NCBI RefSeq assembly: GCF_014154935.1
Contig: NZ_JACEHH010000022.1
Span: 62,001 to 126,000 of the forward strand
Direction: 5' to 3'
Origin: Stieleria mannarensis
GTDB lineage: Bacteria > Planctomycetota > Planctomycetia > Pirellulales > Pirellulaceae
DNA: 64,000 bases
This document shows, one piece after another, positions 1 to 8,756 of the stretch (the first letter of the stretch is position 1; each line of letters starts with the position of its first letter). The notes under the pieces are model-generated. The model was given only the letters and a program-made list of their open reading frames with translations. It had not been told where the DNA came from and did no database searches. A program made the position numbers and the translations under genes.

Positions 1-1918
1 ATTCATCCAGCTGAACGTCGGCGAAGAATGCTTGCGGCCGGTCGGCGGTCTGGGGTCGGTTTTCGTGGACCACCAGTCGAATGGCGCTGCCGTTGGCGAC
101 GTCTTCGACGGGCAGGGAACCGATGAACTTTTCTTCCAAGAAAACAAACCAATCGTCGCGTTGGCGTTCGATGTCGATGACGTGAAAGCGGTCGAGCATG
201 GTTGGAAGTGCCTCAGACTGGAACACTACATCGACGTCCCCGAAATCGGACGTTTTTGTGCCCACTTGATAGCGATCGCCCTGCAGACGCACACAGCCTC
301 GCCGGGAGAAGGGTTCGGCGGGATCGAAGGCAAAATCGATGTCCACGACGCTGCTTTCCGTCTGTGGCCAAACGAACAAGCTGATGCGTGGGATGGTGTT
401 GGTGGTGTAGCGTCGTGTCAGTGCACCTTTGGGCGTGACGCAAGCGATCGCCGTGGACGCGTCGGGGGCTTGCAGTGTGTTCCAAGCCCCGACCATCGAT
501 CCACCGACGTCCCAACCACTGAGCGTGACGCCGTCAAACAGCGGCACACTTCCGACCACTCGGGTCGGGACTCGCACCGCCGGCAAGGAGCGATTGTATT
601 GGACCACGCCGATTAAAAAGGCGGCCAGTGCAAGGATTCCGACGGCGCAGAACGAGCGAACGAATCGGGTGCGACGCGTCCTCCTGACGCGATGCAGATC
701 GATCGTCTGCGTCACGCTGTCGCCGGAAGATGTCACGCCGCTGGCCGTGGACGTTGACGTCGCTGCGTCGGCCAAAGGCAACGCGCGTTCGACGGTCGGC
801 TGCGCGCTGATCCATCCGCGGCGGGCGGGTTCGTTGTCCGCACTCGATGGCACCGTGGTCGGCACCGTCGCCGCCGTCGGATCGGCGTTTCCCATCAGGG
901 CGTCGATCGCATCAATCAATTGTTGGTAACTTGCCGGACGGACCTCCGGATCGGGATCGAGCAAGTCGATCAGCAGCGACATCTGGTCCTCCGGCAACTT
1001 GATCGGCAAATCGTCGGGATGAACCAGCAGTCGCTCGGATTTTTGCTGGTACAGCGCGGCGATGCTGCGACCTTGATGTGGCGGTTTTCCGAACAACAGG
1101 TGCCAGGCGGTTGCCCCCAAGGAAAACATGTCGGTGCGAAAATCGACCTCGCGGCCACCGAACTGCTCGGGGGACATGTACGCGGGGCTTCCCATGACTT
1201 TTTCGCCCGTTGTGATTTTTAATTGCTCGGCACTTTGGTCGGCAAACATCGCCAGCCCGAAATCGGCGATCTTGACAATCTCGGTCTTCGTCGCCGAACC
1301 CTCCGGCGGTGGCAGCAGAAGCAGGTTGGCCGGTTTGATGTCACGATGGATCAAATTCTGGCCGACGGCATGCAACAGCCCCGATGCGACCTGCCGCACG
1401 ATCGACCAGACAGCTTGCGGGGGCAGGAAGCCGGCTTCTCTGACGACTTGTTCGCAGGTTTTTCCCGGGACAAATTCCATCGCAAAGTAGTAGCGCCCGT
1501 CGTGCTTGCCGAAATTAAACGCCTGGACGATGTTGGGATGTCGCAATCGGGCAAGCGCCTTGGCCTCACGTTCAAATCGTGCCGCGGCGTTCGGATGGGC
1601 CACATTGCCGGCCATGATGATCTTCAACGCGACGACGCGTTCCAGATCGGTCTGCACCGCACGGTACACCGCCCCCATGCCGCCGCGGCCGACCAGATCC
1701 ACGATCTGGTACCCCGGAACCGTGGCCGAGGGAAACTGCAGTGCGTGAACGATGTCGACGTCCGCCGGCGTCAGTAGACCGCGTTGGAGTGCCAACTGGG
1801 AGATGCCCGGTCCGTCCACCCCAAACTGCTGCTCCAACGATTTCGCGTCGGTTTCTTTCAGCAACTGAAGCTCGAGACAGGTTTCGATAAACCTCCGCTC
1901 TTGGTCGACGATCGGCAT
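1..1918 (-). CDS. Membrane-anchored Ser/Thr protein kinase with C-terminal DUF1080-like domain (3' end outside window)
   Basis: This is a Hanks-type Ser/Thr kinase, open to the left edge, so its C-terminus is missing. Translation from the ATG at 1918 gives a short helical N-terminus (about 1-65) and a kinase domain (about 70-335). The Gly-rich loop is VGRGGMGAVY near 77-85, the catalytic loop is HRDIKPANLL at 191-200, and DFGLAMF and MGSPAYMSPEQ follow. A Ser/Thr-rich linker leads to one membrane segment (about 418-437, AVGILALAAFLIGVV). The outer part begins with PLFDGVTLSGW, which resembles the start of DUF1080 (3-keto-disaccharide hydrolase-type, concanavalin-like) domains. The predicted topology is a cytoplasmic kinase with a periplasmic or outer sensing module. 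The redoxin gene at 1946-2557 lies upstream on the same strand, 27 bp away, so the two may be cotranscribed. The kinase call is firm; the DUF1080 call is an inference from the opening motif only. Confidence 0.9.
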   Translation of the reverse strand, partial: MPIVDQERRFIETCLELQLLKETDAKSLEQQFGVDGPGISQLALQRGLLTPADVDIVHALQFPSATVPGYQIVDLVGRGGMGAVYRAVQTDLERVVALKIIMAGNVAHPNAAARFEREAKALARLRHPNIVQAFNFGKHDGRYYFAMEFVPGKTCEQVVREAGFLPPQAVWSIVRQVASGLLHAVGQNLIHRDIKPANLLLLPPPEGSATKTEIVKIADFGLAMFADQSAEQLKITTGEKVMGSPAYMSPEQFGGREVDFRTDMFSLGATAWHLLFGKPPHQGRSIAALYQQKSERLLVHPDDLPIKLPEDQMSLLIDLLDPDPEVRPASYQQLIDAIDALMGNADPTAATVPTTVPSSADNEPARRGWISAQPTVERALPLADAATSTSTASGVTSSGDSVTQTIDLHRVRRTRRTRFVRSFCAVGILALAAFLIGVVQYNRSLPAVRVPTRVVGSVPLFDGVTLSGWDVGGSMVGAWNTLQAPDASTAIACVTPKGALTRRYTTNTIPRISLFVWPQTESSVVDIDFAFDPAEPFSRRGCVRLQGDRYQVGTKTSDFGDVDVVFQSEALPTMLDRFHVIDIERQRDDWFVFLEEKFIGSLPVEDVANGSAIRLVVHENRPQTADRPQAFFADVQLDE

Positions 1919-1945
1919 GTTCGGGCGCGAGTATCGGGGAGACGA

Positions 1946-2557
1946 CTATTGATTCAACTGACCCAATTGCCGAAGCACCGAGTCGACGGTGGGGCGGTCG
2001 GCGATCGATTCGCCCACATACGCAAATCGGACGCGTCCTTCGCGATCGATGATGTAGGTCGACGGCTTGGCCAGTTCCGCGCGGATCCCCAATTGGTCGA
2101 CGCTCGACAAATTGATGTCCAACAGGATCGGATAGGGAACGTCGTCGTTGGGAATCTCGCCCCCTTTAATCCGCTTGGTCAATTCGTCCAGCTTCGGCGC
2201 CTCTGCTTCGGTTTCGGTGGGGAAGATGACGACCAGCTGAGCATTGTAGGGTTCCAGTTCATCGAATCGCCGTGCCCAACGCGAGGTCTGGGACGCACAG
2301 TAGAAGCACACGCCGCCGTACCAGCCCCGGGTGATCACCAGCACCAAATAGTCCCGCGTCATCACCTCGGCCAACGCCACCTGATTGCCGTCCTTGTCGG
2401 TGAATTGCAAGTTCGAAAAGTCCTCGATCGCGATCGGTTGTGACTCAGTCACCTCCGCAAACCGGATCCCATCGTCGGGCATGCGGTTGCAGCCGGCTGG
2501 CGCAAATGCGACAACCATGGCGAGCAACCCGATCGTGAATCTGACTGTTCCGGACAC
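1946..2557 (-). CDS. Thioredoxin-fold (AhpC/TSA-type) redoxin lipoprotein
   Basis: A 203-residue exported protein. The N-terminus is a lipoprotein signal peptide with lipobox APAGC (lipidated Cys about 23). The body resembles AhpC/TSA-type redoxins: a beta strand DYLVLVITRGWYGG is followed by CFYC (Cys 84 and Cys 87), a CxxC-like active site, and later by PYPILLDINLSSVDQLGI and STYIIDREGRVRFAYVGES, which are typical of the second half of the fold. A GTG start at 2557 is chosen because GGAGAGG lies six bases upstream and the signal peptide begins there. The likely role is thiol-disulfide chemistry at the envelope; the substrate is unknown. The kinase gene follows 27 bp downstream on the same strand. 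Confidence 0.82.
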   Translation of the reverse strand: MSGTVRFTIGLLAMVVAFAPAGCNRMPDDGIRFAEVTESQPIAIEDFSNLQFTDKDGNQVALAEVMTRDYLVLVITRGWYGGVCFYCASQTSRWARRFDELEPYNAQLVVIFPTETEAEAPKLDELTKRIKGGEIPNDDVPYPILLDINLSSVDQLGIRAELAKPSTYIIDREGRVRFAYVGESIADRPTVDSVLRQLGQLNQ

Positions 2558-2846
2558 CTGACACCTCTCCTTGAAAACCAGCCGTACATTGTAGGGGGCC
2601 AGCTAGTTCTGGGCTGGATTTGAGACCGGTGCAGATGGCATTCAGGCTAAAAAGGGGGATCGGGTGGCGCATTCTCACGGCCACATGGGACCAATGAGTC
2701 TTCTGTGTCCCCTCGGTCCGATCTCTAGGGGGGGAGGAGAGCGCCAGAATTAAAGAAACCCGCTAGAATCGTCCGATTCCGAGTGTCATCGCCGCAGCCA
2801 CCTCCAAGATGCGGATACTTCGTTGAATCATTGAGTCCACGGTCCG

Positions 2847-3743
2847 TTGACGACTCCACCTGCCCACCACCGTGACTCCGTCCCCGCCTGGGCGTGGGCC
2901 AACGTGTTATCGCTCGATGCGGTCTCCGTCGGTCTGGTCTGGTTGTTCGTGTTCACCGACCAGTTTTGTCATCGATCGCCGTCAGGGTACGAGCTGGCGA
3001 TCATCGGGCTTTCGATCTGGCTGGTCTACACCGCCGATCGGCTGTTCGATTCGCTGCATCTGGACACCGCGCAATCCCATACGGTTCGCCACCGGTTTCA
3101 TTTCCGCCATCGGAAAACGATCTGCGTGGTCTGGATTCTGGCGTTGGCGTTGGACACCGCGGTGGTGGTTTCCTATGCAACCGAGTCCCAATTACGGTGG
3201 GGATGTGCGGCGATCGCGACGGTCCTGGCGTACGTGGTCAGTGTGCAATTTGTAAAGGATGCGGTGGGTTGGTTTCCCAAGGAATTGCGGGCCGGCATGG
3301 TCTTCGCCTTCGGCGTCAGTTTGAACGCCTGGGTCGAAGTCGCGCCCGAGGAATTGATCGCGTTGGCCGTTTCCGTGGCGATGATCGCGTTGGTGTTCAC
3401 CGCCAACTGTGTGACCATCGCGGCGCTGGAATCTGACATGGATCGCGTCCAAAACTTCGACTCGTGGGTGCTGCGGTCGCCGTTCGCCGCGCGCGTCTTG
3501 CCGACCGCCTTGGGCCTTCATGCGTTGGTCGTTGCGGGGTTGGGGGTGGCCGACGTTATCCCCGGAATCCTCGCGTTCTGTTTGATCGCCAGTGATGGGT
3601 TGCTGTTGTCATTAGGGCGCACACTCAGCTCGCCAATGCGATGCGGCGGTGCGCAGGCTCGCCCCGGACCATGGGTGACGTTGGCCGATCTCGCCTTGGT
3701 CTTCCCCGTCGTGGTGTTCTCTGGCGTCGCGACCATATTGTGA
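2847..3743 (+). CDS. UbiA-like polytopic membrane protein
   Basis: A 298-residue integral membrane protein with about seven or eight hydrophobic segments. The loop after the second segment reads VYTADRLFDSLHLD, an Asp-rich motif placed like the first NDxxDxxxD motif of UbiA prenyltransferases. A second acidic loop, ESDMDRVQNFD, occurs about 130 residues later, which suits a distant UbiA-fold enzyme transferring a prenyl group to an acceptor at the membrane. The start used is TTG 2847; no strong ribosome-binding site is visible, so the true start may be a few codons downstream. The stop codon TGA overlaps the ATG of the following methyltransferase (TGATG at 3741-3745), which implies translational coupling and a shared pathway, possibly quinone- or lipid-like. 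The family is inferred from topology and motif, not from a search. Confidence 0.65.
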   Translation: MTTPPAHHRDSVPAWAWANVLSLDAVSVGLVWLFVFTDQFCHRSPSGYELAIIGLSIWLVYTADRLFDSLHLDTAQSHTVRHRFHFRHRKTICVVWILALALDTAVVVSYATESQLRWGCAAIATVLAYVVSVQFVKDAVGWFPKELRAGMVFAFGVSLNAWVEVAPEELIALAVSVAMIALVFTANCVTIAALESDMDRVQNFDSWVLRSPFAARVLPTALGLHALVVAGLGVADVIPGILAFCLIASDGLLLSLGRTLSSPMRCGGAQARPGPWVTLADLALVFPVVVFSGVATIL

Positions 3744-4402
3744 TGGATCGAAACGAACTCTCGGTGCGGGGCTACGATCGGTTGGCGAAGGTTTACCGTG
3801 GGCTGGAATTCTGTCTGTTCGGTAACTCACTGTTCCGGGCACGCGTCGCGCTGGTCGACCAAATCCCGGCGGTCGGCCGGGCACTGGTGCTGGGAGATGG
3901 AACCGGGCAATTGCTCCAGGAACTTTGCGTCGCTCAGCCGGACTGCCACTTCACGACCGTTGACCAGAGCCGGCAGATGTTGCGACGCCAACGCAGGCGT
4001 GTCGAACAAGTTGGGGCATCGGATCGCGTGACGTTTGTGCAAGCCGACGCGAGAACGTTTCCGGTGCCGGGCGCCGAGTATGACTTGCTGGTGGCGGCGT
4101 TCTTTTTAGATTGCTTGACCGAACGCGAGCTGACGGCTGGTTTGCCTCGATTCTTGGCCGGTCTGCGGCCGCACGGACTGTTCTACTTTGTCGACTTTGT
4201 CAGGCCGAACACCCCTTGGCGACGCCGGCAAGCTGCAGCGTACCAGTGGGCGATGCACCGCTTCTTTCGCTGGCAGACGGGATTGCCGAACCATCGCCTG
4301 GTCGACCTGGAGCGTGTGCTGGCAAACCAAAACCTAGTCACGATGCACTCCGCCGACCACCTGCATCCGATGACCACCTGCCGCGTCCTAAACGTGGGAT
4401 AG
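3743..4402 (+). CDS. Class I SAM-dependent methyltransferase
   Basis: A 219-residue Rossmann-type methyltransferase. Motif I is ALVLGDGTGQLLQEL (about residues 44-58), the next acidic strand is FTTVDQSRQML, and VTFVQADARTFPV and YDLLVAAFFLDCLTERE correspond to motifs II-IV. No membrane segment is seen. The reading frame is open further upstream, but the ATG at 3743 is preferred because it overlaps the stop of the UbiA-like gene and yields a domain of normal length. Coupling with a prenyltransferase-like gene suggests C- or O-methylation of a prenylated ring; this is inference. The last codons (V-G-stop) lie inside a copy of the GTGG-headed palindromic repeat at 4394-4416, so the repeat provides the stop codon. 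Confidence 0.82.
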   Translation: MDRNELSVRGYDRLAKVYRGLEFCLFGNSLFRARVALVDQIPAVGRALVLGDGTGQLLQELCVAQPDCHFTTVDQSRQMLRRQRRRVEQVGASDRVTFVQADARTFPVPGAEYDLLVAAFFLDCLTERELTAGLPRFLAGLRPHGLFYFVDFVRPNTPWRRRQAAAYQWAMHRFFRWQTGLPNHRLVDLERVLANQNLVTMHSADHLHPMTTCRVLNVG

Positions 4403-4416
4403 GCTTCCAGCCTGTC
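4394..4416 (+). repeat. REP-like element, GTGG family (copy 1)
   Basis: The 23-bp unit has head GTGG followed by the imperfect stem GATAGGCT / AGCCTGTC (one T-G wobble) and loop TCC. It lies over the 3' end of the methyltransferase gene in sense orientation and contains its TAG stop (4400-4402). Other copies are at 32935-32957, 32969-32991 and 36460-36482. A tetranucleotide head plus a short imperfect hairpin is the architecture described for REP sequences mobilised by RAYT (TnpA-REP) proteins. Confidence 0.8.
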
Positions 4417-4424
4417 ATTCCAAC

Positions 4425-4467
4425 GGGCAAAACGATGGGGGCAAAACGATGGAAGGCAGAATGATGG
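4425..4467 (+). repeat. Short degenerate tandem repeat (about 14 bp, three units)
   Basis: Two near-identical units of GGGCAAAACGATGG (4425-4438 and 4439-4452) are followed by a degenerate third (AGGCAGAATGATGG). They directly follow the REP-like element and precede the convergent gene at 4476-5057. Function is unknown; the array may be a decayed companion of the repeat next to it. Confidence 0.5.
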
Positions 4468-4475
4468 GTGGGCGT

Positions 4476-5057
4476 CTACTGGGGGTGTGACTCGAATCCC
4501 TTTTCGGGGACGATCAGGGTTTCTTCTTGTTGCATGATGATTACCCCTTCGACCACGCCGACAGCGATTGCTCCGAGGAGAGCGATCGCAACGAGTTTCA
4601 GGTAGTGTTTTTTCCCCGTCTTTGACTTCTTGACGGGTTTCTTGCGTTCCAGCTTTTGAGCCTTGGAGAGGTCGTACTCGTTCTTTTTTTCCGCGTGATT
4701 GAGCAAGTCACGGGCCGTCTTGCTGGCTGCGTCCGGCTCGTTTTCCGATTTGGGACGGCTGCGTCGCCCCAACCGCTCGTCGATCGCATCGCGCATCGGA
4801 GGCAACATCCACGTCATCGACAGAATCTTTGACTTGGACCTTGCGTAGCGTTCCATGTCGACCAGCAAGTCGACCAACTCGGCCGGCGCGCCTTTGACGC
4901 CCCGCAGGTCCAAAGGGATTCGGTGGTCGTGCGAGTTGATTTCGCGCACCATCTCGGCCCGCAGTAACTCCATGTCCATCGAATCGTCCTCGGGCCAATG
5001 GAGCCGGAAAACCTTTTCGCCTGAAAGCTTGTCCAGTTGTTTGTCTAGTCGCGCCAT
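4476..5057 (-). CDS. Membrane-anchored protein with STAS-like N-terminal domain
   Basis: A 193-residue protein of no firmly recognised family. Residues about 14-95 read like a STAS (anti-sigma antagonist-like) fold: a first strand VFRLHWPED, then RIPLDLRGVKGAPAELVDLL, then a helix and ILSMTWMLPPM. A highly charged Lys-rich linker follows (about 100-150), then one hydrophobic helix (LVAIALLGAIAVGVVEGVII) and a short tail. That gives an unusual order: soluble domain first, C-terminal membrane anchor, with the Lys-rich part on the inner side. The ATG at 5057 has AGAGGG a few bases upstream. It is convergent with the methyltransferase. The STAS resemblance is a by-eye inference; a structure prediction would settle it. 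Confidence 0.65.
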   Translation of the reverse strand: MARLDKQLDKLSGEKVFRLHWPEDDSMDMELLRAEMVREINSHDHRIPLDLRGVKGAPAELVDLLVDMERYARSKSKILSMTWMLPPMRDAIDERLGRRSRPKSENEPDAASKTARDLLNHAEKKNEYDLSKAQKLERKKPVKKSKTGKKHYLKLVAIALLGAIAVGVVEGVIIMQQEETLIVPEKGFESHPQ

Positions 5058-5204
5058 TTCCCTCTCATCAAACGCTCCGCCTGCGATGCGTTGACAGAAT
5101 TCGATCCCTGTGTGGGGGAAATGGTACCGCCTTTGGAAAATACCGGACCTTCAATTCGACCGCCGCCCGAGAATCTTCAACGAAACGCAACACGCCGTTA
5201 ACAA

Positions 5205-8200
5205 TCAGTCGGCCAGACGATGAAGGTGGAATTGGTCGGGGGCCAACGACGACTCGGCGAGATCGATCAGGTGTTGATGGTGGGTGAACAAGATGACTTG
5301 CGTTCGCTCGGACAATTTCGAAAACCGCTTCATCGCGGCGACCGTGCGTTGGTCGTCCAGTTGGATCAAACAGTCGTCGATCACCACGGGGATCGCGTGA
5401 CCGGCGGATAGTTGGTGTTCCAGCGACGCCAATCGCATCGCCAGGTAGAGCGCGTCGGCAGTCCCCAGACTCATCGCATCAACCGGCACCAAATTCTCCT
5501 CCTCGTCGGGCGAGGCGGCGATGCCGAACAACTTCGACCGGCCCTTGTCGTCAAACTCGGGTTTCAATCCGGCGTAGCGTCCACAAGTCAATTCTTCGAA
5601 GGCTTGGCAGGCGATTTTCAACACCGGGCTTTCGTTCTCGCTGCGGTAGTGTTCGATCGACTGCTGCAAGATCATCGATGCGATTCGCAGCTTCGCGTAC
5701 TGTTGCGCCTCGCGTTGAATCGTTCCGTAAAGCAATTGCAGTTCCTGGTTCAGTTCGGCGGCCCGGTCGCCGCCGTCGATTCGGGACAGTTCCGTCTTCA
5801 GTGCGCCGACTTGCTGTTCGATCGATGACCAGCGTTCGTTGAGCGTCTGTAACGATTCTTCCGAACTCTGGATCTCCTGTTCCAATTCGACCGGGTCGTG
5901 GGATTCGACCTGCTCGACAAACTCCTTCACCGCGACGCCGCCGGCGATCAGCGCCAGTTGTTCTTCCGCACGGGCAAACGCCTGGAGGGCCAGACGCTTT
6001 TCCGCGGACTTTTGTTCCACACCGGGCAGGTCGTCGGCATCCTCCACCCCGGCTTCGCGACAGAGTTGGGCGAGTTGTCCGCTGGCAGCTTCGAGCACCT
6101 GACTGTCCTCGACCAGTCGTTTTTTGGCCGCCGTCAAGTCCGCCTTGAGTCGATCGATTTGGTTCGCAGCGTTCTTGGCGGCTTGCAAGCGTTCGTACAA
6201 CGCCTGGGCAATCTCCGCGCTCGGCTGATCCGGCTTGCACTCCAGTCCGACCAGGCTGGCGATCACCGAGGACCGCTGGGCGAACGAACGGCCGTCATCG
6301 TCGATCGACCGGATCCGCCCCAGAATGATGTCGCGTTCGCGGGTCTCTTCGAAAAGTTTGGCGATCTTCTTTAACCGCATGCTGATCACGCTGGGGCCGA
6401 CGTCTTGATCGGCGGCAAAGGACGCGATCGCCGTTTTCCAATCGGAATCCCATTGTTTCCGTTTCGCCACATTCGATTCGTACTTGGCTTCCGCGGCCGG
6501 AAGCGCGGTCTGAATTTCACTCCGTTTGCGGCGAATCTGGTCCAGGTTTGCGACTGCGGCGGCAAGTTCGTTTCTTAGTGCGGTGGCACGATCGTGCAGG
6601 GATTCCAGATCGGCGGGATCGTCGGAAAACCCGGGCGATTCACCGTGGCCGGCTGCGACGGGGCGTGTCGACCAGGCGTTTTGCAGCGTGTGAGCCAGAC
6701 GCGAGGCGTTGCGGCTGATCCGAGACCGGGTCGACTCGAGTCGTCCGCGTTGCGTTTCCAGCGAGCGGTATTTTTCGACAAACGATTGGTGTTTGGCGAT
6801 CCAGGTTCGCATCTCGCGGACCTTGCCAGCGCGGACACCGCAACGTTGCCAAAGCTGGTCCCAGCTCTGCGACGCATCGACGGCCGACGCCTCGGCGTGT
6901 TCGACCGCTACCTCGGCGGCCGTGATCTGTTGCTTGATTCGAGCGATCTCGGACGTCACCGCGGCTCGCTCGGTCACCTGTTTCTGGTGGCTGCGAATCG
7001 TGTCGACCACGTCATCGGCCGTGCGGATCGATTGCCGAACGTTGCGCGTGGACGCTTGGAACGACGCTTCATCGGTTCGTGCTTGATCCAGTTGATCGAC
7101 CCACTGGTCTCGCGTTTCGCGTGATTGCACCAGTTCTTGTTCGGTCGGCAGCGGCTGATCAGCCTCCAATCGCTTCAACCGTTCGCCCGCCTCTTGCAAC
7201 TGTTGCTGCAGTTTGGCGAGGGTTTTTTTCGCATCCTCGACGGCGCGGGTCCGATCGGACAGTGTTTGGTCGTGATCATCAATCTCCGCGGCGGTCGGCA
7301 GTTGTAACCTCGCCGCATCGTCCAGACTGATCTGGCCCAATCGAAGCTCGGCAACCAGTCGTTCGCATTGTGATTGCAGGTCACGACAAATCGATTGCTC
7401 TTGGTCGGCTTGGTCCAACAGTGCCCCGGGAGGTCCGATCTCGGAAAGCACCGATTCGATCATTCCCGGATCGGCGACGTCGGGGTGGCGTTCCAGTTGG
7501 TCTTCCAGTTCGGCCAGCTGTTTGCGCAGGGCCTGAAGCGATTCCAGGGAATCCCGTTCTTGCTGGCGGAGCATTTCGCAATCCCCGGCCAGCTCGCTGA
7601 TCCGAACCTGTGCCGCATCGCTGACGTGCAGAGCGGCGACCAGGGAATCGACATCACCGTCGGTCGCGTCGTCGGGGAGGTCGATGTCCAGGTCACGAAG
7701 CAGTTCGCGCAGGTGGCGGTTACGGTTGTTGACCACCCGGTGCAGGTTGGCTTGATCTTTCGACGCCGCCTGTCGCGCGGCGATGCCTTGGAACAACGCC
7801 ACAATTTCCGCTTCGTTTTCAATCGTCGCGGGGTCGACCGCACAGGATTGAAGTTGTGCTTCGATTGTTTCGATTTCCTGACGCAATTGGCCGACCAGAC
7901 GTTGGTAGGTTTGGCGGTTGGCGGCCGCTTCACGGCGGCGTGCGGCAAAGTCCTCATCCAATGTGGGCAGCGCGGCGAGCGTTTCCAGTTCCGCCTTGTG
8001 CCGTCGCCACACGGGAACGATCGCGTGGGCTTCGCGGAACGCCTTTTGTTTGGCCAGTGACTGCGCCAGCCGTGTTCGTTGGTCCGCCAGATCACGAGAT
8101 TGCTGCTCCGCCTCGGCCAACTGGCGTTTCAACGCTTGATATTCCGCCGGCGGCGACTGCAGCTCTCGGACGACCTTGCGTTTCTCATCCAATTCACTCA

Positions 8201-8756
8201 GCAACGCGTTGATGCGTTTTTTGCCGCGTTCGAGGAACAGTTCCTTGCTTTCGGATTCCAGCTCCGATTGAATCGCCTTCAACCGCCCGACGCCCGCACC
8301 GGCGGCGAACAAGATTTCGCCGAGTTCTCCTTTGCTGTCCAGCACCGCTTGTCCGCCGGCGACCAGTTGCTCGTGCGACAATCCGAACCGATGGTGAAAG
8401 GCGGCTTCGTCGATGCCGCCGAGCATCTGTTCCAACTCCGCCGGGTCGACCGGTGTCTTGTCGTCCTGGGCGTGCAGCTTTGTCTTGCCATTCTTTCGCC
8501 GAATCACACTCAATCGATTCCCGTCCGAACCGAGCAGCGTCGCACCGACACGCAGTTTGGCATTGGAATGCAGGAAGCTGTCGGCGGTCCGGGTCGGGAT
8601 GCCGAACAGCAGCGCGCTGATCGCGCGCAAACACGTTGATTTTCCCGATTCGTTGGGGCCATACACCAGATGGAAACGACGGGGACCTGCGGACAGGTCC
8701 AACGATTCGTCACTGAACAATCCGTACGCTTTGAGATCGAGTCGTTCGATAATCAT
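5205..8756 (-). CDS. YhaN/SbcC-like SMC-type ATPase
   Basis: A 1183-residue ATPase of the SbcC/RecN/YhaN class. The N-terminus is MIIERLDLKAYGLF followed by the P-loop GPNESGKST (about 33-41). The middle is long coiled coil, rich in Gln, Glu, Arg and Ala (about 170-1010). The C-terminus carries the signature-like MSLGTADALYLAMRLA, Walker B and D-loop region PVVIDDCLIQLDDQR, and the switch histidines ILFTHHQHLIDLA. Members pair with an SbcD/Mre11-type nuclease to process DNA ends or hairpins. The start ATG overlaps the stop of the upstream nuclease gene (ATGA at 8753-8756), so the two are translationally coupled and probably form one complex. No zinc-hook CxxC was noticed in the coiled coil, which fits YhaN better than SbcC/Rad50. 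Confidence 0.92.
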   Translation of the reverse strand: MIIERLDLKAYGLFSDESLDLSAGPRRFHLVYGPNESGKSTCLRAISALLFGIPTRTADSFLHSNAKLRVGATLLGSDGNRLSVIRRKNGKTKLHAQDDKTPVDPAELEQMLGGIDEAAFHHRFGLSHEQLVAGGQAVLDSKGELGEILFAAGAGVGRLKAIQSELESESKELFLERGKKRINALLSELDEKRKVVRELQSPPAEYQALKRQLAEAEQQSRDLADQRTRLAQSLAKQKAFREAHAIVPVWRRHKAELETLAALPTLDEDFAARRREAAANRQTYQRLVGQLRQEIETIEAQLQSCAVDPATIENEAEIVALFQGIAARQAASKDQANLHRVVNNRNRHLRELLRDLDIDLPDDATDGDVDSLVAALHVSDAAQVRISELAGDCEMLRQQERDSLESLQALRKQLAELEDQLERHPDVADPGMIESVLSEIGPPGALLDQADQEQSICRDLQSQCERLVAELRLGQISLDDAARLQLPTAAEIDDHDQTLSDRTRAVEDAKKTLAKLQQQLQEAGERLKRLEADQPLPTEQELVQSRETRDQWVDQLDQARTDEASFQASTRNVRQSIRTADDVVDTIRSHQKQVTERAAVTSEIARIKQQITAAEVAVEHAEASAVDASQSWDQLWQRCGVRAGKVREMRTWIAKHQSFVEKYRSLETQRGRLESTRSRISRNASRLAHTLQNAWSTRPVAAGHGESPGFSDDPADLESLHDRATALRNELAAAVANLDQIRRKRSEIQTALPAAEAKYESNVAKRKQWDSDWKTAIASFAADQDVGPSVISMRLKKIAKLFEETRERDIILGRIRSIDDDGRSFAQRSSVIASLVGLECKPDQPSAEIAQALYERLQAAKNAANQIDRLKADLTAAKKRLVEDSQVLEAASGQLAQLCREAGVEDADDLPGVEQKSAEKRLALQAFARAEEQLALIAGGVAVKEFVEQVESHDPVELEQEIQSSEESLQTLNERWSSIEQQVGALKTELSRIDGGDRAAELNQELQLLYGTIQREAQQYAKLRIASMILQQSIEHYRSENESPVLKIACQAFEELTCGRYAGLKPEFDDKGRSKLFGIAASPDEEENLVPVDAMSLGTADALYLAMRLASLEHQLSAGHAIPVVIDDCLIQLDDQRTVAAMKRFSKLSERTQVILFTHHQHLIDLAESSLAPDQFHLHRLAD

